From a bacterium (GTDB taxonomy: Bacteria; UBP14; UBA6098; JAFGQG01): 37,192 bases of DNA. Location of the stretch: assembly GCA_016930435.1 (NCBI GenBank), contig JAFGGQ010000061.1, positions 1 through 37,192 of the forward strand, read 5' to 3'. Position 1 is the first letter of the stretch; the number at the start of each line of letters is the position of its first letter. The position numbers and the translations under genes are program-made. Shown piece by piece: positions 19,501 through 26,685 of this stretch. A model generated the notes under the pieces. The model was not told the DNA's origin and searched no databases. It saw nothing but the letters and a program-made list of their open reading frames with translations.

Positions 19501-20114
19501 GGACGGTAAGTTCCTCCGTTTTTGTAGAATATGAGGATAAAAAGAACAAGCTGGATGAGCTTGAAAAGCAAGCTGGGGATCTGGATGAAGCTGCCCAGAT
19601 GCTTTATAACACCATAAAAAGACTGAATAAAGAAGCGATTTCGAATTTCCGGGCTACCTTTGAACAAACCAAGGATTGTTTCAAAGAGATATTTTCCACA
19701 TTATTTGAAGGGGGAGAGGGGGATCTTACCCTTGAGGATGAGAGTGATCCTTTAAACAGCAATATAGATATATTAGCCCGTCCATCGGGGAAAAGATTTC
19801 TGGGAATATCCCAGCTTTCAGGGGGTGAAACTGCCCTGACCGCTATTGCGCTATTATTCAGCTTATATATGGTAAAACCCAGTCCATTCTGTCTCCTGGA
19901 TGAAGTGGACGCTCCACTGGACGATGCCAACGTCAATCGCTTGCTGAAACTCTTGCAGGAATTCTCCAAGAAAACCCAGTATGTTATGATTACCCATAAT
20001 CGTCGAACCATGGAAGTTGCTGATTACCTTTATGGGATTACCATGGAAGAAAAAGGTGTATCCAAAGTAGTCTCAGTGAAAGTCAGTGATCTTAAACTGG
20101 ATCTGGATGATTAG
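16572..20114 (+). CDS. smc: Chromosome segregation protein SMC
   Basis: At 1180 residues this is a full-length SMC ATPase, which compacts and segregates the chromosome as a dimer, usually with ScpA and ScpB. The N-terminal head has Walker A (G31-N39, GPNGCGKTN) and a RWVLGEQ motif. Two long coiled-coil arms rich in Lys, Glu, Leu and Gln flank a hinge at about residues 519-656. The C-terminal head has the LSGGETALTA signature (~1082), Walker B FCLLDEVDAPLDD (~1106) and an ITHNRRTME switch. The ATG at 16572 begins the conserved MYLKELHIKGFKSF. No scpA or scpB gene is nearby. It is the last gene of the plus-strand run. Confidence 0.97.
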   Translation: MYLKELHIKGFKSFPKAISLEFSKGISAIIGPNGCGKTNVMDAIRWVLGEQKTSALRSDRMSDIIFKGTQTRKPMAAAEVSIVLGEAQGLLPNDPRRSEITITRQMLYSGEGSYFINNQPCRLKDITRMLMDTGIGISFYSLIERSMIDKILGGNPADRRAIFEEAAQIMKYKMDKHTTELKLESTKQARAKIQIQIDEKKLALKELKGKVGQAKRYQKLEEQLVEIMLKIKRNRYHNLEQQQSALAKEKDDHLSKSLIKQNRINELEIEKADLELQKGQVDHEVRQTSQAQMNISSDLLEQNSLMHKKMSRIDLLKQNIETTETQIGSTKFFIDKFHKDLKENFTNIENFKKELDELEDDLGRITAEGDECSEKLLQINNLISQEEEKVAKDETLYSVSMGELNAIESELNFLTQNKTELGQKKNRVINSITELETLLSGLEKDHASIGAELQRFEKKSSDLQVDKTKLEQMLKELEQEINQLNLELSSNTERLKLVKEIGLQSMEDQKGTDSLMKDPGRWGLKGRLSELMTVQSDYASGLDTYLGELAGALVSTSLQKSLQALQYLSKQGGKTTIIIPDQLPSSSNTSSFNKDIAVNAEDVVEVNEEVRGLKKLVSRLWIFKDGSGLPDGEAGHLDWVTINGEYCCRNGILSGGAREHHEIGPFQRKQEEEKLQRARDVITKKGDELRSQKEINLHKLSSYDEELLKLSGDIARLEKDKNLINNNISQKRYEFELYRNDKKELEGQLQEIALKKQELEKRESDKKALTSSLSKTLNDFRAKKKQLEKEYEELRIAEREIDHRRGSLDVKRVGLKGQLLNSQREIERLQLEIESREKSIVQKQEQLVSWKEEEVRLKGELEDVQAEIDRYFKLQDTKEAELSQLQSKQDDLAKKISELGLEVVKAETEKKQIDQKINDIDKELLKINLDKDNLCATAKSEYGVELDKMDPIVLSSKDEYELNSEAEKFRNQLSEIGTVSSSVFVEYEDKKNKLDELEKQAGDLDEAAQMLYNTIKRLNKEAISNFRATFEQTKDCFKEIFSTLFEGGEGDLTLEDESDPLNSNIDILARPSGKRFLGISQLSGGETALTAIALLFSLYMVKPSPFCLLDEVDAPLDDANVNRLLKLLQEFSKKTQYVMITHNRRTMEVADYLYGITMEEKGVSKVVSVKVSDLKLDLDD

Positions 20115-20338
20115 AACGAGTGATCGGATAAGGTCTTATCATTCACCGGTTTTAACCATATTCTTTGTAAGCATTGTTATAAACTGCAGAAAGCCTCTTT
20201 AGTCATTTCCTACCGCACTGGCAGACAAACTCCTGCCATCTGGATTTTGAACCTGTATCAGGAATCTCTACCGGGCTCGTAATCCTAACATTGATTGAAC
20301 AATCTAACCGCTTTTTTCAAGGGAAGATTGTTTGTGCT
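20115..20338. other. Convergent intergenic spacer with weak hairpins
   Basis: This 224-bp stretch lies between smc and the aldehyde dehydrogenase, whose 3' ends face each other. Three short inverted repeats can be seen: GATAAG/CTTATC just after the smc stop, TGGCAG (20219-20224) with CTGCCA (20233-20238), and AACAATCT (20298-20305) with AGATTGTT (20325-20332). None is followed by a clear T-tract on either strand, so terminator function is only possible. No gene is seen. Confidence 0.35.
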
Positions 20339-21826
20339 CTAATAGTTATCGATTTGAGCCCTTTGCAGCTTTCCGGAAAAGTCCACATAAACCGTTTTCC
20401 ATTCGGTGAACACATCATAGACGGTCCAGCCACCTTCCCGGTGCCCGTTACCGGTTTCTTTGACACCCCCGAATGGGAAATGGCATTCGGCTCCGATAGT
20501 TGGACCATTGATGTAGGTTATTCCAGCCTGGAAATCCCGGACCGCCCGGAACGCGAGGTTCACATCCTGGGTGTAAAGTGAGGAGGAAAGCCCGTAAACG
20601 CTGTCGTTCAATGTTTCCAAGCCATCTTCAAAGGAATTGACCTTGATGATGCTCAGAACGGGCCCGAAGATCTCTTCTTTGAATATGCGCATATTCCGGG
20701 TAACTCCGCTGAAAACGGTGGGTTTATAGAACCACCCTTGAGCCAACTCGGGATCTTCGGGTATGGCTCCGCCACATATTAATTGAGCTCCTTCAGCCTT
20801 TCCGATCTGAACGTATTCATCAACGATCTGCTGCTGGCTTTTGTTTACGCAGGGGCCTACTTCGCTGTTGGGATCCAGGCCATTACCTAACCTCAATTTC
20901 TTTACCCTTTCCAATAACATTTCAATAAACTTATCGTGAATGTCCTTATGAAGAATCAACCTGGAAGTCGCGGTGCAGCGTTGACCGGTAGTTCCGTAAG
21001 CGCCCCACAATACCCCTTCCAGAGCCAGGTCAAGATTAGCATCATTCATTACGAACTGGGCATTTTTCCCTCCCAGCTCCAGAGAAACCCGCTTAAGGGA
21101 TTCGCCTGCCTTAGCGGCGATCTCTTTACCGATCTTGCTGGAACCGGTGAAGGATATAACATTAATATCGGGATGCTCGACTATTGGGATTCCTACCGAG
21201 GAGCCTCCCCCATGCACTAAATTAACGACTCCTTTAGGGATTCCTGCTTCTTCCAGTATCTCTACCAACCGGTGGCCTGTGGCGGGGGTATCGCTTGCAG
21301 GTTTGAATACAACCGTATTCCCGGATACCAAGGCGGGGAATATCTTCCAGGTAGGGATAGCCATGGGAAAGTTCCAGGGACAGATAATACCGGCGATCCC
21401 CAAAGGCAACCGGGCAGTGAAAGCCCATTTATTGGGCAGTTCGGATGGTGCAGCAGGGGCAAACAGACGCCGCGATTCTCCTTCCGCATAATAAGCAGTA
21501 TCGATACCCTCCTGAACGTCTCCCCGGGTTTCATTAATCACTTTTCCCATTTCACGGGTCATCAATTGCGCCAGCTCTTCCTTCCGGGCAACCATAAGGT
21601 CGCCTACACGCCGAAGTATCTTGCCCCTCTCCGGGGGAGGAACTAACCGCCACTTATTAAAAGCACTTTTGGCTGCCGCAACAGCTTTGTCCACATCCTC
21701 CTTCCCCGATTTCTGGAAAATACCTATAACCTCCTCCCAATTGGCGGGATTGCGGTTCTCAAAAGTTTTACCGGTAGAAGCCTCTACCCATTGTCCACCA
21801 ATATAATTCTTGAAAACTTCTGGCAT
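20339..21826 (-). CDS. NAD(P)-dependent aldehyde dehydrogenase
   Basis: This 495-residue protein is a complete ALDH-superfamily enzyme oxidising an aldehyde to the carboxylate. Visible catalytic residues are N152 in PWNFPM, E250 in SLELGGK and C284 in GQRCTA. The cofactor-binding region (VFKPASDTP, FTGSSKIGKE) and the EEIFGPVL motif are intact. The C-terminal FPFGGVKETGNGHREGG resembles the family-7-like and semialdehyde branches more than classical betaine or phenylacetaldehyde enzymes, but the substrate cannot be fixed from sequence. The start is ATG 21826 with GGAAGGAG about 5 nt upstream. It lies 36 nt after the DUF296 gene, on the same strand as rpmA, so it may be read from the rpmA promoter. 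Confidence 0.95.
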   Translation of the reverse strand: MPEVFKNYIGGQWVEASTGKTFENRNPANWEEVIGIFQKSGKEDVDKAVAAAKSAFNKWRLVPPPERGKILRRVGDLMVARKEELAQLMTREMGKVINETRGDVQEGIDTAYYAEGESRRLFAPAAPSELPNKWAFTARLPLGIAGIICPWNFPMAIPTWKIFPALVSGNTVVFKPASDTPATGHRLVEILEEAGIPKGVVNLVHGGGSSVGIPIVEHPDINVISFTGSSKIGKEIAAKAGESLKRVSLELGGKNAQFVMNDANLDLALEGVLWGAYGTTGQRCTATSRLILHKDIHDKFIEMLLERVKKLRLGNGLDPNSEVGPCVNKSQQQIVDEYVQIGKAEGAQLICGGAIPEDPELAQGWFYKPTVFSGVTRNMRIFKEEIFGPVLSIIKVNSFEDGLETLNDSVYGLSSSLYTQDVNLAFRAVRDFQAGITYINGPTIGAECHFPFGGVKETGNGHREGGWTVYDVFTEWKTVYVDFSGKLQRAQIDNY

Positions 21827-21862
21827 CTCTCTCCTTCCTTGAAAATACTTTTTCTATATCTT

Positions 21863-22288
21863 CTATTTTATTTCAATCGGTTTTAAATCCGCATCGGTCT
21901 GCTTACGCTGAATCATACAGGGGAAAACCCTGACTCCAAATTCACCGGCTGCCGAAATGGTGCCCTCAAATAAATGACCTCCAATTACTGAATAATCCTG
22001 ATCGCTGAATATCCCATGCAAATGGATGATAGGTTCTTTTTCGCCTAAATAAGTAATATTCCCGGAAAGCGTACAGACCTCGTAACATCGGGGGAAAGTC
22101 TTCTTTATATAGACGCCCTTATCCCGGTCGTAGTAACCGAGTGTTAAATCCCTGATAGCCCCAATACCTGATATAAAGCCACTTTTTACTCTGTGAGTCA
22201 GGGCAAAGCTCTTCAGTTGGCTGATTACCTCGTCTCCAATTTCCAACTGGACCAGATAGTAAGAATCATCGAGCTTTTTATAATTCAT
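21863..22288 (-). CDS. PCC/DUF296-domain protein
   Basis: The 141-residue protein is a single PCC (DUF296) domain, the fold fused to AT-hooks in plant nuclear proteins and found alone in bacteria and archaea. The diagnostic core is [21 protein letters not shown], with the histidines of HLHG and GGHL that bind metal in solved relatives, preceded by [15 protein letters not shown]. Stand-alone members form trimers; their function is not settled, and DNA binding is often annotated without proof. There is no AT-hook or signal peptide. The gene starts at ATG 22288, 6 nt after the rpmA stop, with only a weak ribosome-binding site, so translation may be coupled to rpmA. Confidence 0.85.
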   Translation of the reverse strand: MNYKKLDDSYYLVQLEIGDEVISQLKSFALTHRVKSGFISGIGAIRDLTLGYYDRDKGVYIKKTFPRCYEVCTLSGNITYLGEKEPIIHLHGIFSDQDYSVIGGHLFEGTISAAGEFGVRVFPCMIQRKQTDADLKPIEIK

Positions 22289-22294
22289 CAGTTT

Positions 22295-22552
22295 CTATTC
22301 TGAGGGGATAATATTAATCCTTTTTTTACCCGAGGAATTCGTGTCAAACTTCACTGTACCCTCTTTCAGGGCAAAAAGGGTATCATCCTTGCCGATTCCC
22401 ACGTTCAGTCCGGGATGGAATTTGGTGCCTCTCTGGCGTATTAGAATAGAACCTGCTTTTGCTTCCTGACCTCCATAAAGCTTCACTCCCAGTCGTTTGC
22501 CAATGCTGTCCCGGCCGTTCCTGGAACTGCCCATTCCTTTTTTATGAGCCAC
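22295..22552 (-). CDS. rpmA: 50S ribosomal protein L27
   Basis: The 85-residue product is L27, which lies near the peptidyl-transferase centre of the large subunit. Conserved features are the N terminus [15 protein letters not shown], the [10 protein letters not shown] stretch, [13 protein letters not shown] and [12 protein letters not shown]. Length and motifs are normal and there is no Firmicutes-type N-terminal extension. The start codon is GTG at 22552, supported by an AGGAGG site (22563-22558) 5 nt upstream. Unusually, rplU (L21), almost always the gene before it, is absent: the upstream neighbour is a TMTC-like membrane protein 111 bp away. obgE, common downstream, is also missing. Instead a DUF296 gene follows. 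Confidence 0.97.
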   Translation of the reverse strand: MAHKKGMGSSRNGRDSIGKRLGVKLYGGQEAKAGSILIRQRGTKFHPGLNVGIGKDDTLFALKEGTVKFDTNSSGKKRINIIPSE

Positions 22553-22607
22553 TTTGACCTCCTGATATTATCATATTTTGAATTTGCATAATTATAAATA
22601 GCTATTA

Positions 22608-22636
22608 AATATATTACTATCTATATTCAAAGGCAA
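22608..22636 (-). promoter_or_regulatory. Candidate promoter of rpmA
   Basis: Reading the minus strand, TTGCCT (22636-22631) and TATATT (22613-22608) are 17 nt apart. This is a plausible sigma70 promoter that would give a leader of about 50 nt before the GTG of rpmA. The -35 box matches only four of six consensus bases, and the region is very AT-rich, so a chance match is possible. Confidence 0.3.
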
Positions 22637-22663
22637 CTATTTTTTTATTTTTTCCTGATTCTC

Positions 22664-24457
22664 TCAAGGATTATCACTTTCCCCAACCATTTTTTCGAGG
22701 GCCTCTATGTTCTGTTCGACGAACTCTATTCCCGGAGCCTGCGGAAATAACACTGCGTATTTTCGATAGTATTCCAGGGAGCTTTGGGGAATGCCTATCT
22801 GGTAATATGCCGCAGCAATGTTGTTCAAGAGCATTGGTTCCGGGCCCCATCGGGATTCGATCAGCAGATATTGCTCCAGGGCAGATTCAAAGTCCCCTAT
22901 ATGAAAATAGACTGTGCCCATATTAAAATAAGCATCCTTGTAATCAGGTTTTAATAGTATAGCTCTCTCCAGATAATTCAAGGCTTTTTGATAGTCTTTT
23001 AACCCATCATAGGCGGTGCCCACCTGGTAAAAGGTCAGGGGGTCCTCCGGACTCAGGGCGATCGCTTTCTCTCCGGATTGAATTGCCACTTCATAATGGC
23101 CCAGAGTATAAGCTGCACCGCACAGGTTAAATAAAGCGCTTTCATAATTGGGAAGCGCATCTACAGCCTTCTGAAATTCCCTGTACCCGGCCGCGGTGTT
23201 TCCCTGATCAATATAATACATTCCTAATTGATTATGGGCTAAAGGATGATCAGGATGGCGCTTCAAAGTACTCTTCCAAAGGGTTTCAGAGTTTTTCCAA
23301 TCTGCGGTATAGCAGAATGTCTGGACCCCGTAAAATAAAAGAAATATCACTATTATGAGTATTCCCCAGGATGCTTTGCGTTTCTGAGCTGCCTGGCCGG
23401 CAAGGGCAAATAGTAAAGCATAAGCAAAGGAACTCAGATAGATATAACGGTCTGCCATCAAAGTACTTATGGGAATTATATTAAGTACCGGTAGCATAGC
23501 AAGGTAAAACCAGAACCCGGCGAAACGAAGGTTTTTCCACCTCCGGGCCTTCCGGAATAATACGAAAAGGATAACTAAATTGAATAAAATACCAGCTATT
23601 GCCTTAAGGTTAATTGATTTGAAAACATAGACCATGTAACGGGGATTCAGTTTCCAGGGGAAGATCAGGTTAGCGATGTAACGAAGGATTATCCAGCTTT
23701 CAGTCAATAGGATATAGAATAGGTTCCCTCCATGATAATGGGATTGGCTGGTACCAGCATAAAATATAAAGTAGAATATAACCAGAAGATTTGGTATCCA
23801 GAAAGGGAGCACTAATTTCCACCAGGTTCTAAAGGGCTTACGGTGTATTAATTCATAGAGAGCCAACAGAAATGGCAGTACTACGGTTGAAGGCTTTGAT
23901 AATAAGGATAGCAGGAAGGAAGCAAGAGAGAACAGGTAATAGGAGGTACTTTGGTTTTTTCGAAATTCTATATAAAGCAGAAAGGAGAGGAAGAAGAAAG
24001 CCCCTGAAAGAACCTCCTTTCTTCCTGCAATCCAGGCGACGGCTTCCACGTGTATGGGGTGCACAACGAAGAGCAGAGCTCCTAAAAAAGCTCCCAGATC
24101 ATTTGTAAAATGGCGCAGGATCAAAAAGACCAACAAGCCGTTTAGAACGAATAGCAGGAGATTGTGAAGATGGAACAGGAATGGTTTGGGCCCGGCAATC
24201 GTGTGATCAAGAAGATATGAGAAGGTTCGCAGTGGTTGGTAAGTTCCACTATTCTTGATCTGAAAGATATGCTTCAGGTTCTGAAGGCTGAACTCCTGAA
24301 CAAGAGGGTTGTTATAGGTAAGGCTGGGATCGTCCCAGTTGGTAAAATCGGCTTTAAAAGTGGGTGAGTAAACGATGAAAGCTGCTAAAACAATAATCCA
24401 CCAGAAGCGGCTGAAGTTTATTCCGTAAGGCAGAATTTTTCTTTTTTCTTTTCCCAT
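22664..24457 (-). CDS. TMTC-like GT-C membrane protein with TPRs
   Basis: The 597-residue protein has an N-terminal membrane half and a C-terminal TPR half. The first half resembles TMTC-type O-mannosyltransferase-like proteins: a TNWDDPSLTYNN motif after the first membrane segment, YQPLRTFSYLLD, and FVVHPIHVEAVAWIAGRKE. About ten membrane helices follow in total. From about residue 400 to 590 there are five or so TPR units (for example NYESALFNLCGAAYTLGHYE). The role is probably sugar transfer from a lipid carrier to exported proteins, inferred from the family only. The start is ATG 24457 with no Shine-Dalgarno site; the promoter placed directly upstream predicts a leaderless transcript. It is divergent from the DUF4388 gene. 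Confidence 0.88.
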   Translation of the reverse strand: MGKEKRKILPYGINFSRFWWIIVLAAFIVYSPTFKADFTNWDDPSLTYNNPLVQEFSLQNLKHIFQIKNSGTYQPLRTFSYLLDHTIAGPKPFLFHLHNLLLFVLNGLLVFLILRHFTNDLGAFLGALLFVVHPIHVEAVAWIAGRKEVLSGAFFFLSFLLYIEFRKNQSTSYYLFSLASFLLSLLSKPSTVVLPFLLALYELIHRKPFRTWWKLVLPFWIPNLLVIFYFIFYAGTSQSHYHGGNLFYILLTESWIILRYIANLIFPWKLNPRYMVYVFKSINLKAIAGILFNLVILFVLFRKARRWKNLRFAGFWFYLAMLPVLNIIPISTLMADRYIYLSSFAYALLFALAGQAAQKRKASWGILIIVIFLLFYGVQTFCYTADWKNSETLWKSTLKRHPDHPLAHNQLGMYYIDQGNTAAGYREFQKAVDALPNYESALFNLCGAAYTLGHYEVAIQSGEKAIALSPEDPLTFYQVGTAYDGLKDYQKALNYLERAILLKPDYKDAYFNMGTVYFHIGDFESALEQYLLIESRWGPEPMLLNNIAAAYYQIGIPQSSLEYYRKYAVLFPQAPGIEFVEQNIEALEKMVGESDNP

Positions 24458-24464
24458 AGGTAGA

Positions 24465-24494
24465 ACAATAAATTTCAGGTAAATGAAATGTCAA
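24465..24494 (-). promoter_or_regulatory. Promoter of the TMTC-like gene, possibly leaderless
   Basis: On the minus strand a perfect TTGACA (24494-24489) is followed 18 nt later by TATTGT (24470-24465). The A of the ATG at 24457 lies 8 nt beyond the -10 box, where transcription would begin. The gene has no ribosome-binding site, which fits a leaderless mRNA. Confidence 0.5.
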
Positions 24495-24507
24495 TTCTTT
24501 TCTTGTG

Positions 24508-24536
24508 TTGACAAAGCAGACAAAAATGACTAAATT
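24508..24536 (+). promoter_or_regulatory. Promoter of the DUF4388 operon
   Basis: A perfect TTGACA (24508-24513) stands 17 nt before TAAATT (24531-24536), giving an expected start near 24543 and a 37-nt leader that contains the AAGGAG site (24568-24573) of the ATG at 24580. This promoter decides the start codon: a TTG at 24544 would leave no leader. Confidence 0.6.
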
Positions 24537-24579
24537 TTAGTGATTGAATTGGAAAATCAGTATAATTAAGGAGATAGCA

Positions 24580-25746
24580 ATGGGTTTTTCAGGGAATCTG
24601 GATACGATCCTCTTGCCGGATATACTGCAGTTGCTCACATCCGGTATGAAAACGGGTACGCTTCGGTTTACCAGGGGAGAGATTACCAAAGAGATTTACT
24701 TTAAGGATGGTAATATTATTTATGCTCAATCGTCAACCTCTGAGGATTTGTTGGAGAATATTTTACTTAAAAAAGGGAGAATTTCCCAGCAGCAATTAAA
24801 GCAGTGTAAGACGGTTCAGGAGATGACCAAGAAGGACCTGGCTTCCACGCTGGTATATATAAATATAATACCCAAGGATGAGATAGCTGCTATTGTGAAA
24901 GCCCAGGTTGAGGAGATCATATTTGACCTGTTTGACTGGCCGGAGGGAGCGTTCGATTTTTTTGAGAATGAATTGCCTTCAAGTGATTATATGATATCGG
25001 CATTGAACACCATGAACATCTTGATGGAAGGTACCCGTAGGATCGATGAGTGGACCCAGATCCGGAATAAACTGCCGGATGGCAATACTATTTTGAGGAT
25101 TTCCCCGCAGGCTTTTGCAAAGCAGGATGAAATTAAATTGAGCTCGGAGGAAGCCCAATTGTTTTCCCTTCTGGATGGGGAAAGAAGTCTGGAGGAAATT
25201 ATGGAGAAGAGCTTTTTAGGGGACCTGGCTACCTCCAGGGCAATCTATGGCCTTCTCGCCGCAGGTTTTATTCAGAAAGCCGGCCGTAAAGAATCCAAGA
25301 AACAGGTCATTGCAGAAAAAGAGGAGCTTGTAATCCTTTTAACTAGGATATTTCAAAACGCCCTGAAAACGGTTGCCGAAACATATTCTAAAAAAATGGG
25401 CCGTGGCGGCGATAAAAAATTCCTTGCTATTTTCAATGAATATGTCAAGAAATTCCCCATCCTGGAATATATAAACATTGACAATGCCAACCAGCTTGAT
25501 TTTACCAACTTCACTGAATTAGTTAGAAAACTTCCTATTGAATCCAGAATTCACCAGGTTTCATCAGGCCTGACCAGCTTGCTGGAAAATGAGTTGGCTG
25601 AACTGAAAAATATTTTCGGGAATAGAATTTACGACGAAACTTTCGAGAAAATATTCATGGAAACCAAAACCTATCTTACCGATTACAAGGAGTTTTTCTC
25701 AAAGTACGGAGTTTACAGCGATATTAAAAGAGTATTTGACAAATAG
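24580..25746 (+). CDS. DUF4388 (PATAN) domain protein
   Basis: The 388-residue cytoplasmic protein opens with a DUF4388/PATAN domain (about residues 1-130): GFSGNLDTILLPDILQLL, then TGTLRFTRGE, IYFKDGNIIYAQ and a following LLKKGRISQQQL helix segment. Such domains occur in Gram-negative regulators and motility-related proteins and act in protein-protein contacts. A middle winged-helix-like part (about 150-240, including LLDGERSLEEIME) and a C-terminal helical part follow, neither of which I can name. There is no receiver, kinase or GTPase motif. The start is ATG 24580 with AAGGAG 6 nt upstream. It heads an operon with two small membrane proteins and a large secreted protein; the first membrane gene is 9 nt downstream. 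Confidence 0.88.
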   Translation: MGFSGNLDTILLPDILQLLTSGMKTGTLRFTRGEITKEIYFKDGNIIYAQSSTSEDLLENILLKKGRISQQQLKQCKTVQEMTKKDLASTLVYINIIPKDEIAAIVKAQVEEIIFDLFDWPEGAFDFFENELPSSDYMISALNTMNILMEGTRRIDEWTQIRNKLPDGNTILRISPQAFAKQDEIKLSSEEAQLFSLLDGERSLEEIMEKSFLGDLATSRAIYGLLAAGFIQKAGRKESKKQVIAEKEELVILLTRIFQNALKTVAETYSKKMGRGGDKKFLAIFNEYVKKFPILEYINIDNANQLDFTNFTELVRKLPIESRIHQVSSGLTSLLENELAELKNIFGNRIYDETFEKIFMETKTYLTDYKEFFSKYGVYSDIKRVFDK

Positions 25747-25755
25747 GAGGAGAAT

Positions 25756-26154
25756 ATGAAAGTCGTTGTTTGGGTTATTGTTTTGACTATAATAGCTTTA
25801 TTTTTTGGAATTTCTGTGGCTACCGCCCAGGAAGCTGATCCCGATCTACCCGGAGTTAACAAAAGGTCAACTGATACCTACTTTATCATTGTAGATACAA
25901 TTACTATCCTGTTTCTGCTTCTGGCGGTGTTTTTTGGAACGCAATTATATTCCTATATGCAAGGGGGAGAATTGACCCTTTCATGGCGCTGGCTGGTAGG
26001 GGCTACTATCCTGTTTGCTATTGCCAAGATACTCGAGATTGCTCATCTGGCAGGTATAATATCCGAATATGAATGGCTGCTTCGGACAATATACGCTATC
26101 AGCGCTTTATTCCTGACATTAGGGTTTTTCCAGCAGCGCAAAGTGCTGACATGA
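25756..26154 (+). CDS. Small 3-TM membrane protein, unknown family (copy 1)
   Basis: The 132-residue protein has an N-terminal signal-like helix (residues 3-24, possible cut after ATA) and three more membrane segments (about 42-65, 80-102, 108-125). A loop with GGELTLSWRW joins the first two of these. Charged residues lie inside or at the edge of the segments: D47, K91, E94 and R110. The next gene encodes a paralogue with the same length, the same spacing and about 73% identity over residues 42-132, and all four charges are conserved. I do not recognise the family. The start is ATG 25756 with AGGAGG upstream, 9 nt after the DUF4388 gene, so the two are co-expressed. It could be a sensor or channel-like subunit, but that is speculation. 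Confidence 0.85.
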   Translation: MKVVVWVIVLTIIALFFGISVATAQEADPDLPGVNKRSTDTYFIIVDTITILFLLLAVFFGTQLYSYMQGGELTLSWRWLVGATILFAIAKILEIAHLAGIISEYEWLLRTIYAISALFLTLGFFQQRKVLT

Positions 26155-26269
26155 AAAATATAGAACCTTTTTCTAAGACCCAAATCCTATATCGGGGATT
26201 ACAACTCTTTTCTAATAAAATGCGGAATCACTGATATTACAATGAATCCTTGAATACCAGGGGAAAAGT

Positions 26270-26671
26270 ATGGGAAAAAATATGCAGTTTTTATTGATCA
26301 TCGTTATTCTGTTAAATATAAGTATGGGCATGCCCTTTTCCAGGGATAGTGATGAATACGACGGTACCGTGATATGGTCAACCATGGAAGTTTATTATAT
26401 AATTGCAGATACATTGACTATTATGTTTCTATTACTTGCAGTGTATTATGGGGGGAATCTCTATCTCTTTATGAAAGGTGGAGAACTTACCCTTTCCTGG
26501 CGATGGTTAGTAGGGGGAACCATTCTCTTTGCCCTGGGTAAGATAATTGAGATTGCTTATTTAGCGGGAATAATATCCGATTCCGAATGGCTGGTGAGGA
26601 CCCTTTACGCCATTGTAGCTGTATTTCTTACACTGGGTTTTTATCAGCAAAAAAAGACTTTGACTATTTAA
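26270..26671 (+). CDS. Small 3-TM membrane protein, unknown family (copy 2)
   Basis: The 133-residue paralogue of the preceding gene starts at ATG 26270 with a GGGGA site about 7 nt upstream. Residues 5-21 form a hydrophobic leader, and an acidic stretch (RDSDEYD) follows in place of the other copy's sequence. From residue 42 to the end it aligns without gaps to copy 1, at about 73% identity, with GGELTLSWRW and the charges D47, K91, E94 and R110 all kept. The extracytoplasmic N-terminal 40 residues have diverged almost completely. This pattern suggests a shared membrane core with different external tips. It is followed 14 nt later by the 1228-residue secreted protein. Confidence 0.85.
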   Translation: MGKNMQFLLIIVILLNISMGMPFSRDSDEYDGTVIWSTMEVYYIIADTLTIMFLLLAVYYGGNLYLFMKGGELTLSWRWLVGGTILFALGKIIEIAYLAGIISDSEWLVRTLYAIVAVFLTLGFYQQKKTLTI

Positions 26672-26685
26672 GGGGATGATCAATT

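Noticed and set aside
24544-24579. Upstream TTG start for the DUF4388 protein
   Set aside because: It coincides with the predicted transcription start, and the AAGGAG site points to the ATG at 24580, where the conserved GFSGNL begins.
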